NCBI GenBank assembly: GCA_020746995.1
Contig: JAGPXD010000004.1
Span: forward strand, 3,596,001-3,660,000
From: Plectosphaerella cucumerina
Taxonomy: Eukaryota > Ascomycota > Sordariomycetes > Glomerellales > Plectosphaerellaceae
Direction: 5' to 3'
Length of the DNA stretch: 64,000 bases
A model generated the notes under the pieces. The model made no database searches, was not told the DNA's origin, and saw only the letters and a list, made by a program, of their open reading frames with translations. This document shows positions 1 through 10,541 of the stretch, one piece after another. The position numbers and the translations under genes were made by a program. Position 1 is the first letter of the stretch. Each line of letters starts with the position of its first letter.

Positions 1-604
1 ACTTGTCTCGGATTGATTGACTGGACGACGGCGAAGGACGACGGGGAGGATGTGGCATTAATGACCCGCCTTGCTATGGCTGCGGGCTAGCTGGAGGGTC
101 TTTTACGGATGGGCAGGGACAGGAAGGGAAGGGAAGGGACGTAACGCGCGTTTTGCTTTGTGCTTTGTTCCCTATCATGCGGAGGATGTGGACGACGTCG
201 AGCCTAGAGACGGCCCCGGCGGACCCCACCCCAAGAAACGGGGGAGGCAGGCCCAGCTAGTCATGGATTCCCCCGTGAACACAAACCTAGATTTCTAAAG
301 ATGATCGGACATGCAGGGCGCGTGATGCAAGTAGGGCTGGTTACATGGCGGCACGGGAGACTGGCGTGCCGAGTGCGCTACCAATGAGCGGCGTGTATGT
401 GTTGGAACAAGTCTATTCCCCCGTCTAAAACTCCGCTTTCTTGTGGTTCATGACGAGATGTAGGTAGGTAGTATACAGAAACCAGGCTCCCGGTGAGAGC
501 GTATTGTACATGTACATGATGTGTGGGCTTTTTTGCAGCCTGTGGAAAACGCTGACGTCTCGGCTATGTGGTGCCCGCCTCGGGGCACTCTATATGGGTA
601 TGTA
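1..604. other. Intergenic edge, no gene recognised
   Basis: No open frame here has family features or plausible splicing. Positions about 117-140 carry a short purine repeat of GGGAA/GGAAG type. The segment probably holds the 3' region of the minus-strand PPR gene whose stop lies at 605, plus spacer. Confidence 0.5.
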
Positions 605-3253
605 TTAGGGGTTCCCTGACGTCCCGTCTTCGGGATCTGGAAGGATGGTCTCGGTCTCGGCGACGCCATAGGTCCGTGAGTATATGGTCGGACTCAGGTC
701 GGCGACGACGGAGGAAGAGCCGGGGGCGTTACTCTTCGGGCGGAGGAGGAGGGGGTTGCCCGGGGTAGGGAGGCGGTCTAGGTTTGTGAGGACGTCGTTC
801 CACTCGTCGACGGCACCGGAGGAGGCGGCTGGGCGCTGGGCGCGTTCGCGTCTTGCTTTGCCGCGGACTTCGAGGACGCGGTCGGCGGCGTCGGCTTCGG
901 CGAGGAGGGCGTAGAGGGGACGGGCGAGGTTCCAGTCTTGGCGTGGCCAGAGGGTGCGGTAGAGGGCGGATATTGTTGGGCCGAGGTTGGCGGGGCGGTT
1001 GGGGGTATGTCTGGCCTCGTTCTGCCCGGCCTCGTGGCTCTCGCTGTGTCCCTCGTCACGGCTCTCGCTTTCTGGGCTCTCGCTCTGTCCCGCCTCCAAG
1101 CTATCCCTCAGTCCCGCCTCGGCGTTTTGCGCCGCCCTTGCTTCCCAAGCTTCAGTGAGCTCAGGCACCATATCGACATGGTGGAGGGTAGGCAAATCCC
1201 TCCAGAGGTGGTACATGGGCTCCGGCTTCGCGTGGAGATGGAAGACAGGGTCCGGTAGTGGCGACCCCGGGATGAGGAGGGCGGGATAGTCGCGGTAGAT
1301 CTTTGAGACGTGATTGCGCATGCGGAAGGTGGTATGGCCCTTGAAGCAGGCGACGCTCCAGATAGCGCTCATGCAGTTCGGCTTGTGGAGGAGGCGGAAG
1401 AGCTTGAAGAGCTCGTTGTACGAGGCCTTGTCGAGGGAGACACCTGCGCGCTGGGCGCGGTGCAGGGCAATGATGGCTAGGGCGGTGGAGCGGTTCTGTG
1501 TTGCGTGGTTGAGGAGGATGTTAAGAGTGGCGACACTGCAGCGTTGGCGGGAGAGGATAATGTCGAGGAATTCGACGCACGCCCTGAACTTTCCCAGACG
1601 GCCGAGCTCGTTGAGCACGCGGTCGGCCGTGACTGGGGTGAGCCAACGGTCGCCGTATCTGGCGTTCTGGCGCTCGATGAAGGCGTTGACCCCACTCCAA
1701 CGGCCGCGCTCCTGCTCGAGGTCGAAGAAGACAAACTCGTGAGCGAGGGCGCGCCGGCCCTGCAAGCCGTGGAGGAGGTCGAGGTCGCCCATGGCGCGAC
1801 ACACATGCTTCTTCGCGCCGGCATCCTCGATCATGGAGAGAAAGTAGCTCCATGTGACAAAGTTTGGCGCAAGACCGCGCATGGTCATGAGGCGGAGGAC
1901 GTCGCGGAAGCTCTCTAGGTTGTGTGTGCGGGCGTTGCCGACGAGGAGGATGTTGTAGACTGTCGTGTCGAGGGGGAGGCGGGCGGCGGTGGCGAGGTGG
2001 ACCATGGCGCGGGCCTGGGGGCGGCATGCAGGGCCGACGTCGACGATGTACTGGAGGGCGAGCTTGATGGCTCGTACTGAGAGGGAGGAACGGGTGTCGT
2101 CGGCGGAGAGGATGCGGTGGAGGAGGGAGACGGCATCGTGGCGGGCGTCAACGCCGGGGCCGTAGAGCTCGGAGACGACGTGGGAGGGGTGTTTTGCCCT
2201 GACGATGCGCATGACGTACGCCTCGAGGGATCGTGTCGTCCATTCGTTCGGTCGGGGGATGTCCTCGAACCGGGTGAGACAGTTGTAGGTGAGGATGTTG
2301 GATGGGCGTTTATCCCTTTGGCTGCTCGACCACGGCGTCGTCCTTGTCGTCCGTGTCGGGGTATCGATACTGTGCTCAACGGGTGGCCGGACCTTAGCCC
2401 CAGCCAGACGTATCGGCAGCGAGAACGAGAGAGCCGACACCTCAGCCTTCGCAGCCTCCATGGCCTGATCACTCCCAGAAAGAACCAGGCGGACAAGACG
2501 ACGGCCAGCAGCGTCAACGTCGACATCCCCCGTCGCCAACTCCAGAACACACTCCGTTCGTGCGCCAATATCCCAAATCGTATGGTCCGGCTCATGCAGC
2601 AGTGAATCAACAATCCCCTCCGCGACCCATATCGTCCTCGAGTTGCCCGGCGTATTCCACGTCGCGCGGTGCGTGTGCAGGCGTAGCATCTTGAGGATAA
2701 GTCGCCAATCGGGCATGCGGCCGCCATGCCGCGCCTGGCGTTCCTCAATGCGCATCTTGCCGTCCTTCTTCCGCATATGCCGACTGAAGCTCGAGGCCGT
2801 CTCTCTAGCGCCCGGGTATCGGCTGACGACCTTGTCCATGACCGAGTCCATAGGTACGGCGACTCTTGTCGTTAATGGGTCGATGAGGCCTTCCTCGTCG
2901 TTGGCGGCGGTGTCGGGCATGTCTTTCAAGAAATTTTCGAGCTGCTTGATCGCCGGGGCCGATGCTGCGTCGAGGTGGTGCTGCCGCCGCGGCCTGCGGG
3001 TGATCGATGCCGCGGCCGTGGGCGGAGGTGCTGGTGTAGGCCCAGGTTTCATGTCATGGTCGGTGTCGGTTCTGGGGGCTGCCGAGGTCGAGGCGTGCCT
3101 GCTGCCGCCGTGACACCGTGACCGCCATGGCGGCGGCGGCAGCAGCTCTGGGAGGATCGGTCGAGGGAGTGTCGGGGGGCGCCCGGGAAGCGCAGGGTTT
3201 GAGACCGCGAGTCGAGGCCGGATCCGCCAGAGGAGCTTGATTCCCAGGGACAT
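605..3253 (-). CDS. Mitochondrial pentatricopeptide-repeat (PPR) protein
   Basis: A single exon encodes 882 residues. The N-terminus (MSLGIKLLWRIRPRLAVSNP) is basic, rich in Leu and Arg and free of acidic residues, as in mitochondrial presequences. PPR-like helical hairpins are visible at about residues 430-475 (TVYNILLVGNARTHN, then LAPNFVTWSYFLSMI) and 574-620 (VATLNILLNHATQNR, then SLDKASYNELFKLF). Fungal proteins of this type bind mitochondrial transcripts and act in their processing, stability or translation; the RNA target cannot be read from sequence. A low-complexity Glu/Ser/Gly segment (about residues 720-755, window 1000-1095) comes from a degenerate Ser/Glu codon repeat. No intron is needed to keep the frame. 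The PPR class is fairly sure, the precise orthologue is not. Confidence 0.8.
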   Translation of the reverse strand: MSLGIKLLWRIRPRLAVSNPALPGRPPTLPRPILPELLPPPPWRSRCHGGSRHASTSAAPRTDTDHDMKPGPTPAPPPTAAASITRRPRRQHHLDAASAPAIKQLENFLKDMPDTAANDEEGLIDPLTTRVAVPMDSVMDKVVSRYPGARETASSFSRHMRKKDGKMRIEERQARHGGRMPDWRLILKMLRLHTHRATWNTPGNSRTIWVAEGIVDSLLHEPDHTIWDIGARTECVLELATGDVDVDAAGRRLVRLVLSGSDQAMEAAKAEVSALSFSLPIRLAGAKVRPPVEHSIDTPTRTTRTTPWSSSQRDKRPSNILTYNCLTRFEDIPRPNEWTTRSLEAYVMRIVRAKHPSHVVSELYGPGVDARHDAVSLLHRILSADDTRSSLSVRAIKLALQYIVDVGPACRPQARAMVHLATAARLPLDTTVYNILLVGNARTHNLESFRDVLRLMTMRGLAPNFVTWSYFLSMIEDAGAKKHVCRAMGDLDLLHGLQGRRALAHEFVFFDLEQERGRWSGVNAFIERQNARYGDRWLTPVTADRVLNELGRLGKFRACVEFLDIILSRQRCSVATLNILLNHATQNRSTALAIIALHRAQRAGVSLDKASYNELFKLFRLLHKPNCMSAIWSVACFKGHTTFRMRNHVSKIYRDYPALLIPGSPLPDPVFHLHAKPEPMYHLWRDLPTLHHVDMVPELTEAWEARAAQNAEAGLRDSLEAGQSESPESESRDEGHSESHEAGQNEARHTPNRPANLGPTISALYRTLWPRQDWNLARPLYALLAEADAADRVLEVRGKARRERAQRPAASSGAVDEWNDVLTNLDRLPTPGNPLLLRPKSNAPGSSSVVADLSPTIYSRTYGVAETETILPDPEDGTSGNP

Positions 3254-3669
3254 CTGTTACAGACAGCCCATATCGTCAATGGGCGCATGCACAGGAGAGG
3301 GTGATCGTCCTGGCGAGTGTGTGGGCGGGAGTAGTGTAGCGTGGTGCAGAGCGAGGTCGACGTGAAGGTCGATGTTGGATTTGGTACTTAGATTTGACTT
3401 GGGAAATCTATTCCCGAGTGGGGCCGCGCGACGCCGAAGCCCGGGCGCAATTCCAGGGGACCGGAAGAAACTAAGCGGCTATAGCGATGGGTAGTTCGCC
3501 TAAATCAATAAACGCTCTTTTAGTCCTTATGTGCGCTATAGGCATCAGGAGACTTCGACGTCATCTGATCGCTGTCCAAATGCCGACCTGGGGCATGCTA
3601 GAAGATGTGAAGATGGGTATAACAGATGAAAATGTCCGTGTGCCTCTCATCGCTGTTCGCGCCGCCTCA
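3254..3669. other. Intergenic: promoter of the PPR gene and 3' end of the DysF gene
   Basis: This is 416 bp between two minus-strand genes. Nothing beyond promoter and terminator functions is expected, and no open frame here has family features. Confidence 0.5.
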
Positions 3670-5224
3670 TTATGGCAGCTTCCCCCGGTTCAATGGCGCC
3701 GGACCACTCTGGTCGACGCCCTCCCACCCTTCGTCCCATCCCTCGCGCCCGTCGGCGGCACTCGTCGAGACACCTCCCTCGGTGACCTTCTTGATATCGC
3801 TCCAGAAGGACAGCCGTTTGACCTCCTCGTCGGCGTGTTTGATGGCTGCACCCAGATTCTTTCTCTTCTGGGCGACCTTGCCCGCATCCTCCTTGTCGCC
3901 GGCCTCCTTTTCGGCCTCGCCCATCTCCTCGTGCAGTTGCGTCAGGCGGCTGAGGAGGATGCGCCGTGAGGCCTGGAAGACAAAGATGCCCATGATATCA
4001 CTCATCTGGCTTTTCAGGTCCTCCAGTCCGTCCTGGGCATGCGCCAAGTAGTTTTCGACAGCCTCGATCTTCTCGCGGTCGATGCGGGCCGCACGCAGAA
4101 CCATCAAGAGAACCCATATGTCCTCAATATCAGGTTTCTCCTCGAGAATGCTGTCGGCGTTGGACATATGGCTCATGCTAGGCCTGCCATTGACGCTGCC
4201 TCCGTCCTTGAGGCTGGCTCCCCGGGCGCTTTGGACGCTAGACGAGCGACTCCGGGCGGGCGTGATGTTGAAGTAGTCGGTGTTGAGCATGTGCGGGTCC
4301 GAGGGCAGGTCCTCCGGCCTCTTCTTGACGCGTTTCCGGATCCATGCTCGCCGCCTCACGAACGAGTTCCACCACTTTGGCCCGTGCCATGAGAACTTCT
4401 TAGCAAACATGAACGAGTACTCCCAGCCAAACTCGTCCATGGCCACGCCCTCCTCGCGGTTGATGCGCCATTCGGGCCACGCCCACTCCCAGGTTGGGTC
4501 CGGGACCTGCGCTGTCCGTATGTCGGTCGGGCTCGTTTTATGGTACTGATTTGTCCACGGGGAGGGATCGAGGTTGCCGAGAGCGGCACCTGCGAAGAGG
4601 GCGGCGCCACAGAGGAAACAGCCCCGCTCGTTCTCCCAGAGGATATCAATTGCCGTCTCCCTCGTGTCGTGTTTGGACGTCGGGCGATGTGCGGTCCCAT
4701 TGGTCGGGTGAGCATCTCGTTCGAAGGGGGTTGGTCCTGTGTGGTATTGATTAGGGGATATATTCGACAAAGGAGTGATGGGAATGCGCACCTTGTACTT
4801 CGATGGACGGTCCGTCGGCATCTGTATCTGGCGTCCGCGAGTCGCGACCGCCGTGACCTGATGCCTGTGCCTTGGGATCGTCCTGGGAGTCCATACTGGT
4901 GTCGGGTTCTGTTGCTGCCTCGAGAGACTGGCGAGGGGTCTGGTTCTCGCGAGCATCCTCGTACAGGTCCTCCCGCTCTACGACCGGTGCTTGGGACCCG
5001 ATCTGCGAGCTGTGTTCCGGCACCAGCCTCGACTGGGTGGTGGGTGTGTCTGCCTCCTCTGATGCTACTACCGCTGCGACAGGGCCAGCACTCGGGGAGC
5101 TGGCTTTCGGGGAGGGACTCCTGCCGCGACGTCCCTCGTCGTCGACCATGTCAATGGCATGGTCGTAGTCGCTGTCCTTCAGGTCCTCGACGCGACGAGA
5201 GGACCGCTTCGTGAATGTCCGCAT
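3670..5224 (-). CDS. Peroxin/dysferlin (DysF) domain protein, Mug65/Spo73-like
   Basis: Two exons (5224-4792 and 4736-3670) flank a 55-bp intron (4791-4737, GTGCGC...CACAG) and give 499 residues. The junction codon GGA joins IEVQ to GPTPFERD. After a disordered acidic N-terminus rich in Ser, Pro and Gln comes a DysF module at about residues 160-270. It shows AIDILWENERGCFLCG, DPSPWTNQYH, then DEFGWEYSFMFAKKFSWHGP and KWWNSFVRRRAWIRKRVKKR, the Trp-rich and Arg-rich signature of this family. The yeast relatives Mug65 (S. pombe) and Spo73 (S. cerevisiae) act in meiosis and sporulation, Spo73 in prospore membrane extension. A role in membrane shaping or lipid handling is inferred here. The C-terminal third is charged and probably coiled-coil (residues about 375-450). 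Confidence 0.88.
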
Positions 5225-5449
5225 GGTTACCGCGTTTCTGAGATTGGCATGGCGATTTCACAGTGGATGCTGCCGGCCGTGGGGGAGGCCAGTTGGAGCA
5301 ACAACACAGGATTGGGATGGAGGACGTTGGTCGGGTTGCAGCGGTCGACTTCCAGGTCACCCTCGTACAGTCGATGGATGACCAGGGAACCTGGAAGCAA
5401 GGACGGCGGACAGGGGCCGGATGCGGCAGGGGGAAGGCGGAGCCAAGCC
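5225..5449. other. Promoter of the DysF gene
   Basis: A GC-normal spacer lies upstream of the minus-strand start at 5224. No open frame of note. Base composition changes sharply at about 5450, where the AT-rich block begins. Confidence 0.4.
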
Positions 5450-5740
5450 TCCTAAATTAATTTTTTTAAAGCAGGATTTACCAGTAGAAATAGTTACAGA
5501 GCTATGATTAATGCCTCGTGATTCTTAGTATCTTCTTTAGCGTGTCTAAGTGTAACTATACCCTAAGATAGCTTTAATTAAACTAGAAATTAGAGTAAAA
5601 TAACATTTCTAAACTTATTTCTTTATATAATTATTCAATATAGAAAAGCTTAGTTATTACTAAGATAAAACTATGTAATAGCTAGTTAAATCTAGATAAG
5701 AGTTCTATTTATATACCCTTATGACTTTTGTAAATAAGGT
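5450..5740. repeat. AT-rich island, probable RIP-mutated transposon relic
   Basis: About 290 bp are strikingly rich in A and T, with many TA dinucleotides (runs such as aattaatttttttaaa, tagttattac and ttatataattattc), set between GC-rich flanks. No coding capacity is visible. In filamentous ascomycetes such blocks usually remain when repeat-induced point mutation converts C to T in duplicated elements. No terminal repeats or target-site duplications could be recognised, so the element class is unknown. RIP origin is inferred from composition only. Confidence 0.55.
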
Positions 5741-5931
5741 AGGCAAGGAACTAGCTGTGCCAGCTGTGACGTCATGATAGTTCGCGTATAGCTCCACTAA
5801 ACAGCCTTGACCTCCGACGCATGTAACACCATCACCCACAGCGGCTCATTTATCCCGAGGTACTTGTGGGTCAGCAACTTGCACATCATTTCGACGTCCA
5901 TCGACATGGATACAACCTCCTAGCCTGATCT
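5741..5931. other. Spacer between AT-rich block and GH106-like gene
   Basis: Base composition returns to normal at about 5740. The segment should hold the 3' untranslated region of the glycosidase gene that ends at 5932. No open frame of note. Confidence 0.4.
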
Positions 5932-8900
5932 CTACGACACATGCACCCTTTCCACCGGAATGATGCTCACGGTCCCAACCAAGCCATTTTCAGTCGGGGG
6001 TGGGAGAGGTGCGAACATCCCGATGATGGGAGGCAAGCCACCGTTCTCAATCACGTCCATCTTGGTCCGGATGTAGTTCCACATGGTCGACGGCACCACC
6101 GCCGTAATCTCATTACGCCCGGCGACGAGATGGTCCGAGATGTCTGCTACGGGCGCTGCATAGTCGGGGGTTCCTACCGAGCGGCCGTTGACGTGGGCCG
6201 TGACGGCGTTGAGCGCGGGAGGGAAGCGGACGTACGCGCCGATTCGGGCGTCGAGGGGCGCCGTCCACTCGAACACGGTGGTGTAGTAGCCAATGCCCGA
6301 CGCGTTGGCGAGGGAAGGTATGTCGAGCCACGAGTCAAGGCCGTCGAGCTCTATTGTCGTGTTGCGCTTCTCCGCCACCACGGAGGCCCGCGACATGTCC
6401 TCCGGAGCCTCCCAGTGCTCCGCGACGAGCGTCCAGCCCGACAGATTCCAAGCAGCAGGCGCGGCGGAGTCAAGGCGGACCTCCTCGCCCGAGGACAGCA
6501 CGGCGACTCCCGACGTGGAGGCGGGGAGATCGACGAACAGGCCGTCCGAGCCTCGTCCAGCTCGGAGCGTCTCGGCCGGGAGATTATTGAACCAGGGCCT
6601 GGGGGCGTCCCCGTCCGAATCGGAGATGGCGAAAATGGCCGACTGATTCCCTGCCAGGGTGAGGGGGATGATGGTCCGGCCGTCCTCGACCCTGTAGTGG
6701 AGCAGTTCTGTCCGCGTCCCTGTCCAGGGGTCGAGGAGGAGCGGCCTCTTGACGGATGAGACGACGAGCTCGCCGCTCGAGGCAGCCGTATCGCTGAAGA
6801 CGTAGGCGTAATCGGTGCCGGTGGCGGGGTCCTCACGCCACGTCGTGTAGCAGAGGCCGTCAGTACGTACGCCGACGCGGGGCGCCAGCCCCAGGGAGTA
6901 GAGCAGGCCGGATACCTCGCCATCCGGGACGGCATGGACGTTGTCGATCTCCAACAGGGCGTTGAGCCTTGCGAGCATGACGTCCTCGTCCGCCGAGGAG
7001 CCCTCGGGGTAGTAGCCCTGCGTGCTGCCTGAGAAAACGATGGGGAGCCCGCCCTGGGCGTACTGCTCAAGGCGCTCGAGGGCCGCGAGCGTGAGGTTAG
7101 ACGACGAGGGGAGGACGAGGGCAACGTAGCTCGGGCCACTGGGGGCGAGAATCCCGTTTTCGACGACGGCCTGTTCGAGCTCGAGGTTTTCGGCCGTCAG
7201 ATAGTTGAACGACCAGCCTGGGAGGAGCGTCAGCGGGGACCAACCTCAGCAAGGGTGTGCGCTCTTGATCGTGGGTACCATTGGAGATGAGATCTTCCGC
7301 CTGATAGATCGTGTTGAAGTCCGGGTCCGTAATCGACTTCTTATGGTACACGGCCACGTCGACGCGCGCAAGGCCCTGCCTCTGGACATGCTGGATTCTG
7401 CCGAGATACTCCAGGGCCTGGCCCAAGCCGTGGTCCCAGTCCGGGCGCTTCGTGTTCCAGAGGTCCGAGGCGTAGTAGCGGAATGGGACATGGCCGGGCC
7501 AGGTGGTGTTGGCGTAGTCGCCAGAGTAGGACTGGCCGTGTATGACGACCTGGTTGACGCCGCCGGAGAAGCATCTGTGGGCCATGTGGAGAAGCTCAGG
7601 GATGGTGATGCTGTAGGCACGGTTGAACACAGCACCGAGCTCGTTGGAGATGATGTTCTTGCCGGCCAGGTTCGCGGGACCGGAGAAGGTCCTGTAGCCG
7701 TCGACGTTGTTATGGCCCTGTAGGCTCTCGGACTCGGGCGCATCGACGTGGGGAACGATCGAGAGCATGTCCATCGGCATGTTGTATGATGGCTGCACGG
7801 ACAGCTCGGCGTCGAGGGTGTCCCGCAGCCAGGCGCGGAGGGTCTCGATGTACTCGATATAGCCGTCGGCGAGGGCGGCGCGGTAGTCGTTGAAGAAGCC
7901 TGCCGAGTCGATGTCGAGACGCGCCCTAAGGATGCCGGGCTTGTCCTTTTGGAGGTTGATGTTGTTGTTGCCGAAGACGAAGAGGGGCAAATATCTTCGC
8001 ATATCGTAACCGAATCGGGCTTGGAAACGAGCAGGCAGGGTGGGCGACCAGGACTGGGTTGACTTGAGCTCCAAGCTGTCCTCCCAGCCTTGAGAGGGGA
8101 AGGGTCGGTCAGTCATCGGCCTGCTTTCGGCATGGAGGTGGTGTACGCACCATAGTTGCCGACCAGCCGGAGCTTGGCCTTGATCTCGGGGTCGCTCAGG
8201 ATATGCTTGTCCCAAAAGTCGGTGGTCACCTTGGCGCCGCGAGCGCTGAAGTGGTCGACGGTATAGGAGCCATGATCCCAGATGGTGGCCGTCGCGTTGT
8301 TCAAGTTCTTGAACTTGAGGTTCTTCGCTTCTGTCCGCCGCTCATAGAAGGCGAAGATGCGGAAGCGGCCGGCGCCGCAGGGGCGGGGGAACCGCGCAAC
8401 AAGGCGGCCGGTTGAGGGTGAGACCTTGTCGGACAGATCCTCGAGGGTGCGGTTGCGCAGGACCATGTCCTCATACACGACCTGTGTTGGGCCCGCCTGG
8501 CCTGGAGCCGTTGTGGTGACGTTCACGGATGACACGACGTAGGCGGCGACGGCGGCGACCAAGGACCCGGAAGCCCAGCCTGGGAGGGTGTCGTTAAAAT
8601 GGCCCTCTCTCGAGACTGGGGATGTGTGCGTGACCTGGATCCAGCCTGTCAGCAACATCGTCAGGAAGCCGAGACAAGAGGGTCGAGAGGTATACCAGTT
8701 CCCACTGGAGCCCTTCGTCATCAGGGAACGCGGGGACTCCCTGGCCCTCACTGGGTCCAAAGGCAAAGTCTATCGCGAGCCCATTCTCCTCATGAGCCTC
8801 AAGGGCAGCGCGCAGGATTTCGATGTATGCCGGAGTCCCGAAGCCATACCGGGACCAGTCGACGCCGGGAGGCGGGCCGCCGAGCTCGCCGCCGTAGTTG

Positions 8901-9145
8901 TAGAAGGGCACAAGCTCGACACCACCGGCGCCGATGGACCCAGCGGCCTCAATGTCGCTCTTGAGGGTCTGCGGATCGACCGACGCGTCTGGAAGCCAGT
9001 ATCGAAAGCGCGGCCGGTCCCTCGCGGCTGGGTTCTCGAAGGAGCTGGTGCTCCCGGAGTGGGAGGCGCTGCCTGAAGCTAGACCTCCCAGGGGAGCTAG
9101 CGCTAGGACGAGGGCTCCTCTGGCGAGGTTGAGACTAAGACGCAT
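5932..9145 (-). CDS. Secreted glycoside hydrolase, GH106 (alpha-L-rhamnosidase)-like
   Basis: Four exons (9145-8696, 8634-8151, 8088-7279, 7217-5932) are separated by introns of 61, 62 and 61 bp and give 1009 residues. A signal peptide covers about residues 1-24 (MRLSLNLARGALVLALAPLG). Family marks include PRFRYWLPDASVD near residue 45, then GAGGVELVPFYNYGGEL, GNYGWEDSLELKS across the second splice junction (about 309-320), RYLPLFVFGNN and NGWSFNYLTAENLELEQA across the third. The C-terminal third looks like beta-sandwich material (AYVRFPPALNAVTAHVNG). It probably acts outside the cell on rhamnose-containing plant polymers or a related substrate. Fungal members of this group are poorly characterised, so substrate is uncertain. 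A GH78 rhamnosidase remnant lies directly upstream on the other strand, suggesting this was once a small plant-polymer locus. Confidence 0.85.
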
Positions 9146-10541
9146 TTCTGGAGTCAGAGGAAGAGGCTGACTGTGCGATGATGAGACCAGTGCAGCTAAG
9201 GGTTATCATATAGACCCGGACTCTGGTCCTTCTTTATGTTGTCTGCCAGGGGCTTCGGGGCATGACGTTGCACGACAACTCCCCGCCCTCCTCCCCTCCA
9301 CGAGGCCATCGCCTTGGACGACGGGTTTGATCAGGCATCATGCTATGTTGGACCCGAGGCCGCGGTCTATTCGGTGCGAACTGTACCGAACTGAAGAGTG
9401 CCAGCCTGCAAGGTTCCCCGCGGCTGGGCATGTCGAAGACGGCATGTCGGCTTTGCGGGGTGCATCAGCTTGGCTCTACTGCAGGCAAGTGGACAAGGAG
9501 AATGGCGAGAAGAAGCTGGACGTTGCGGGGGAGGGAGTAGGATTGGTTGATGGTCGTCGATCTCGCATGAAGGGTCGATGGGACGGGGCCGAGTTGACAC
9601 GGGCGAACCCGAGAAACGCGAAGAACCCGAACGTGAGACGACAGGAGACTCGGGTTTTCAGGGGGAAGGAACCACGCGACCATCAGCACGGGTCTGGAAC
9701 CTACCTCATTTTCGCAGCCAGCCTAGAGACCTGCAAGAACTGAGGGGTCAACATGAAGGTCGGGGTTCGAGGGGTGTCTGGCGCCCCGGCCGGTGAGGCC
9801 ATCACGGGTTCAAAGTCCAAAGCCTCCAGCCCGAGCACCACCTCCTCGACCTCAACACACTGACGGCTAAAGATGCCATGTTCACGGCCAGGCGTCGCTT
9901 GAGCCCATGCACCAGCTCCAAGGTCCCTCGGTAGCCGAAGCTCGGGTGCCTCAGACATTCTCGGCCTTCCCCCTTTACCCCTGGCCATGAACTGCAGGAT
10001 GACCTCCCTTCCGCCGAGTCCTATCAACGGACAATGTCACAGCGACCTCCTCTCCGGCAGACTTTCCATAGTCTGCCCTGGATGCCCCACATGGACTCAC
10101 GAACCTCGAAGACCAGACCACGAGGGCATGCCACTTCCCCATCTTTTGCCACCTCGCTCGCGCCCACTGTCATGGATGCTAGAAACCCAACTTGGTCGAA
10201 AGCGCGGGGGCCGGCTCCACGAGTGACCAAGCCAAGTAACCGGTTACCATCGACCGCGGTCGACTAAGCTGACTGACATGGAAGTGCACCAGAGAACCCC
10301 GGAGGCTTGCCGACGTCTGCTTATGGCGACATCAACTTGACCTGCCGGCAGCTCACTCTCGGGCCACGACTCCCTGATCAAGAAAAGGGCCAGTCGTCAC
10401 GACCATTCCGTCGCCCAGTCATGAGGAGTGGCTTCCATGACTGCAGCATCGCGGACGGCAGAGAATCTCTCTCGCACATCCTTCACCCTCAGACCCATCA
10501 ACCACAGCCCCTACAACGCAAAGAGCACTCCGGCATGAGCC
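9146..10541. other. Intergenic between the GH106-like gene and the GH78 remnant
   Basis: About 1.4 kb without recognisable gene. It is the shared upstream region of two divergently oriented rhamnosidase-type genes. Open frames here are short, have no family features and differ on all frames. Confidence 0.5.
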
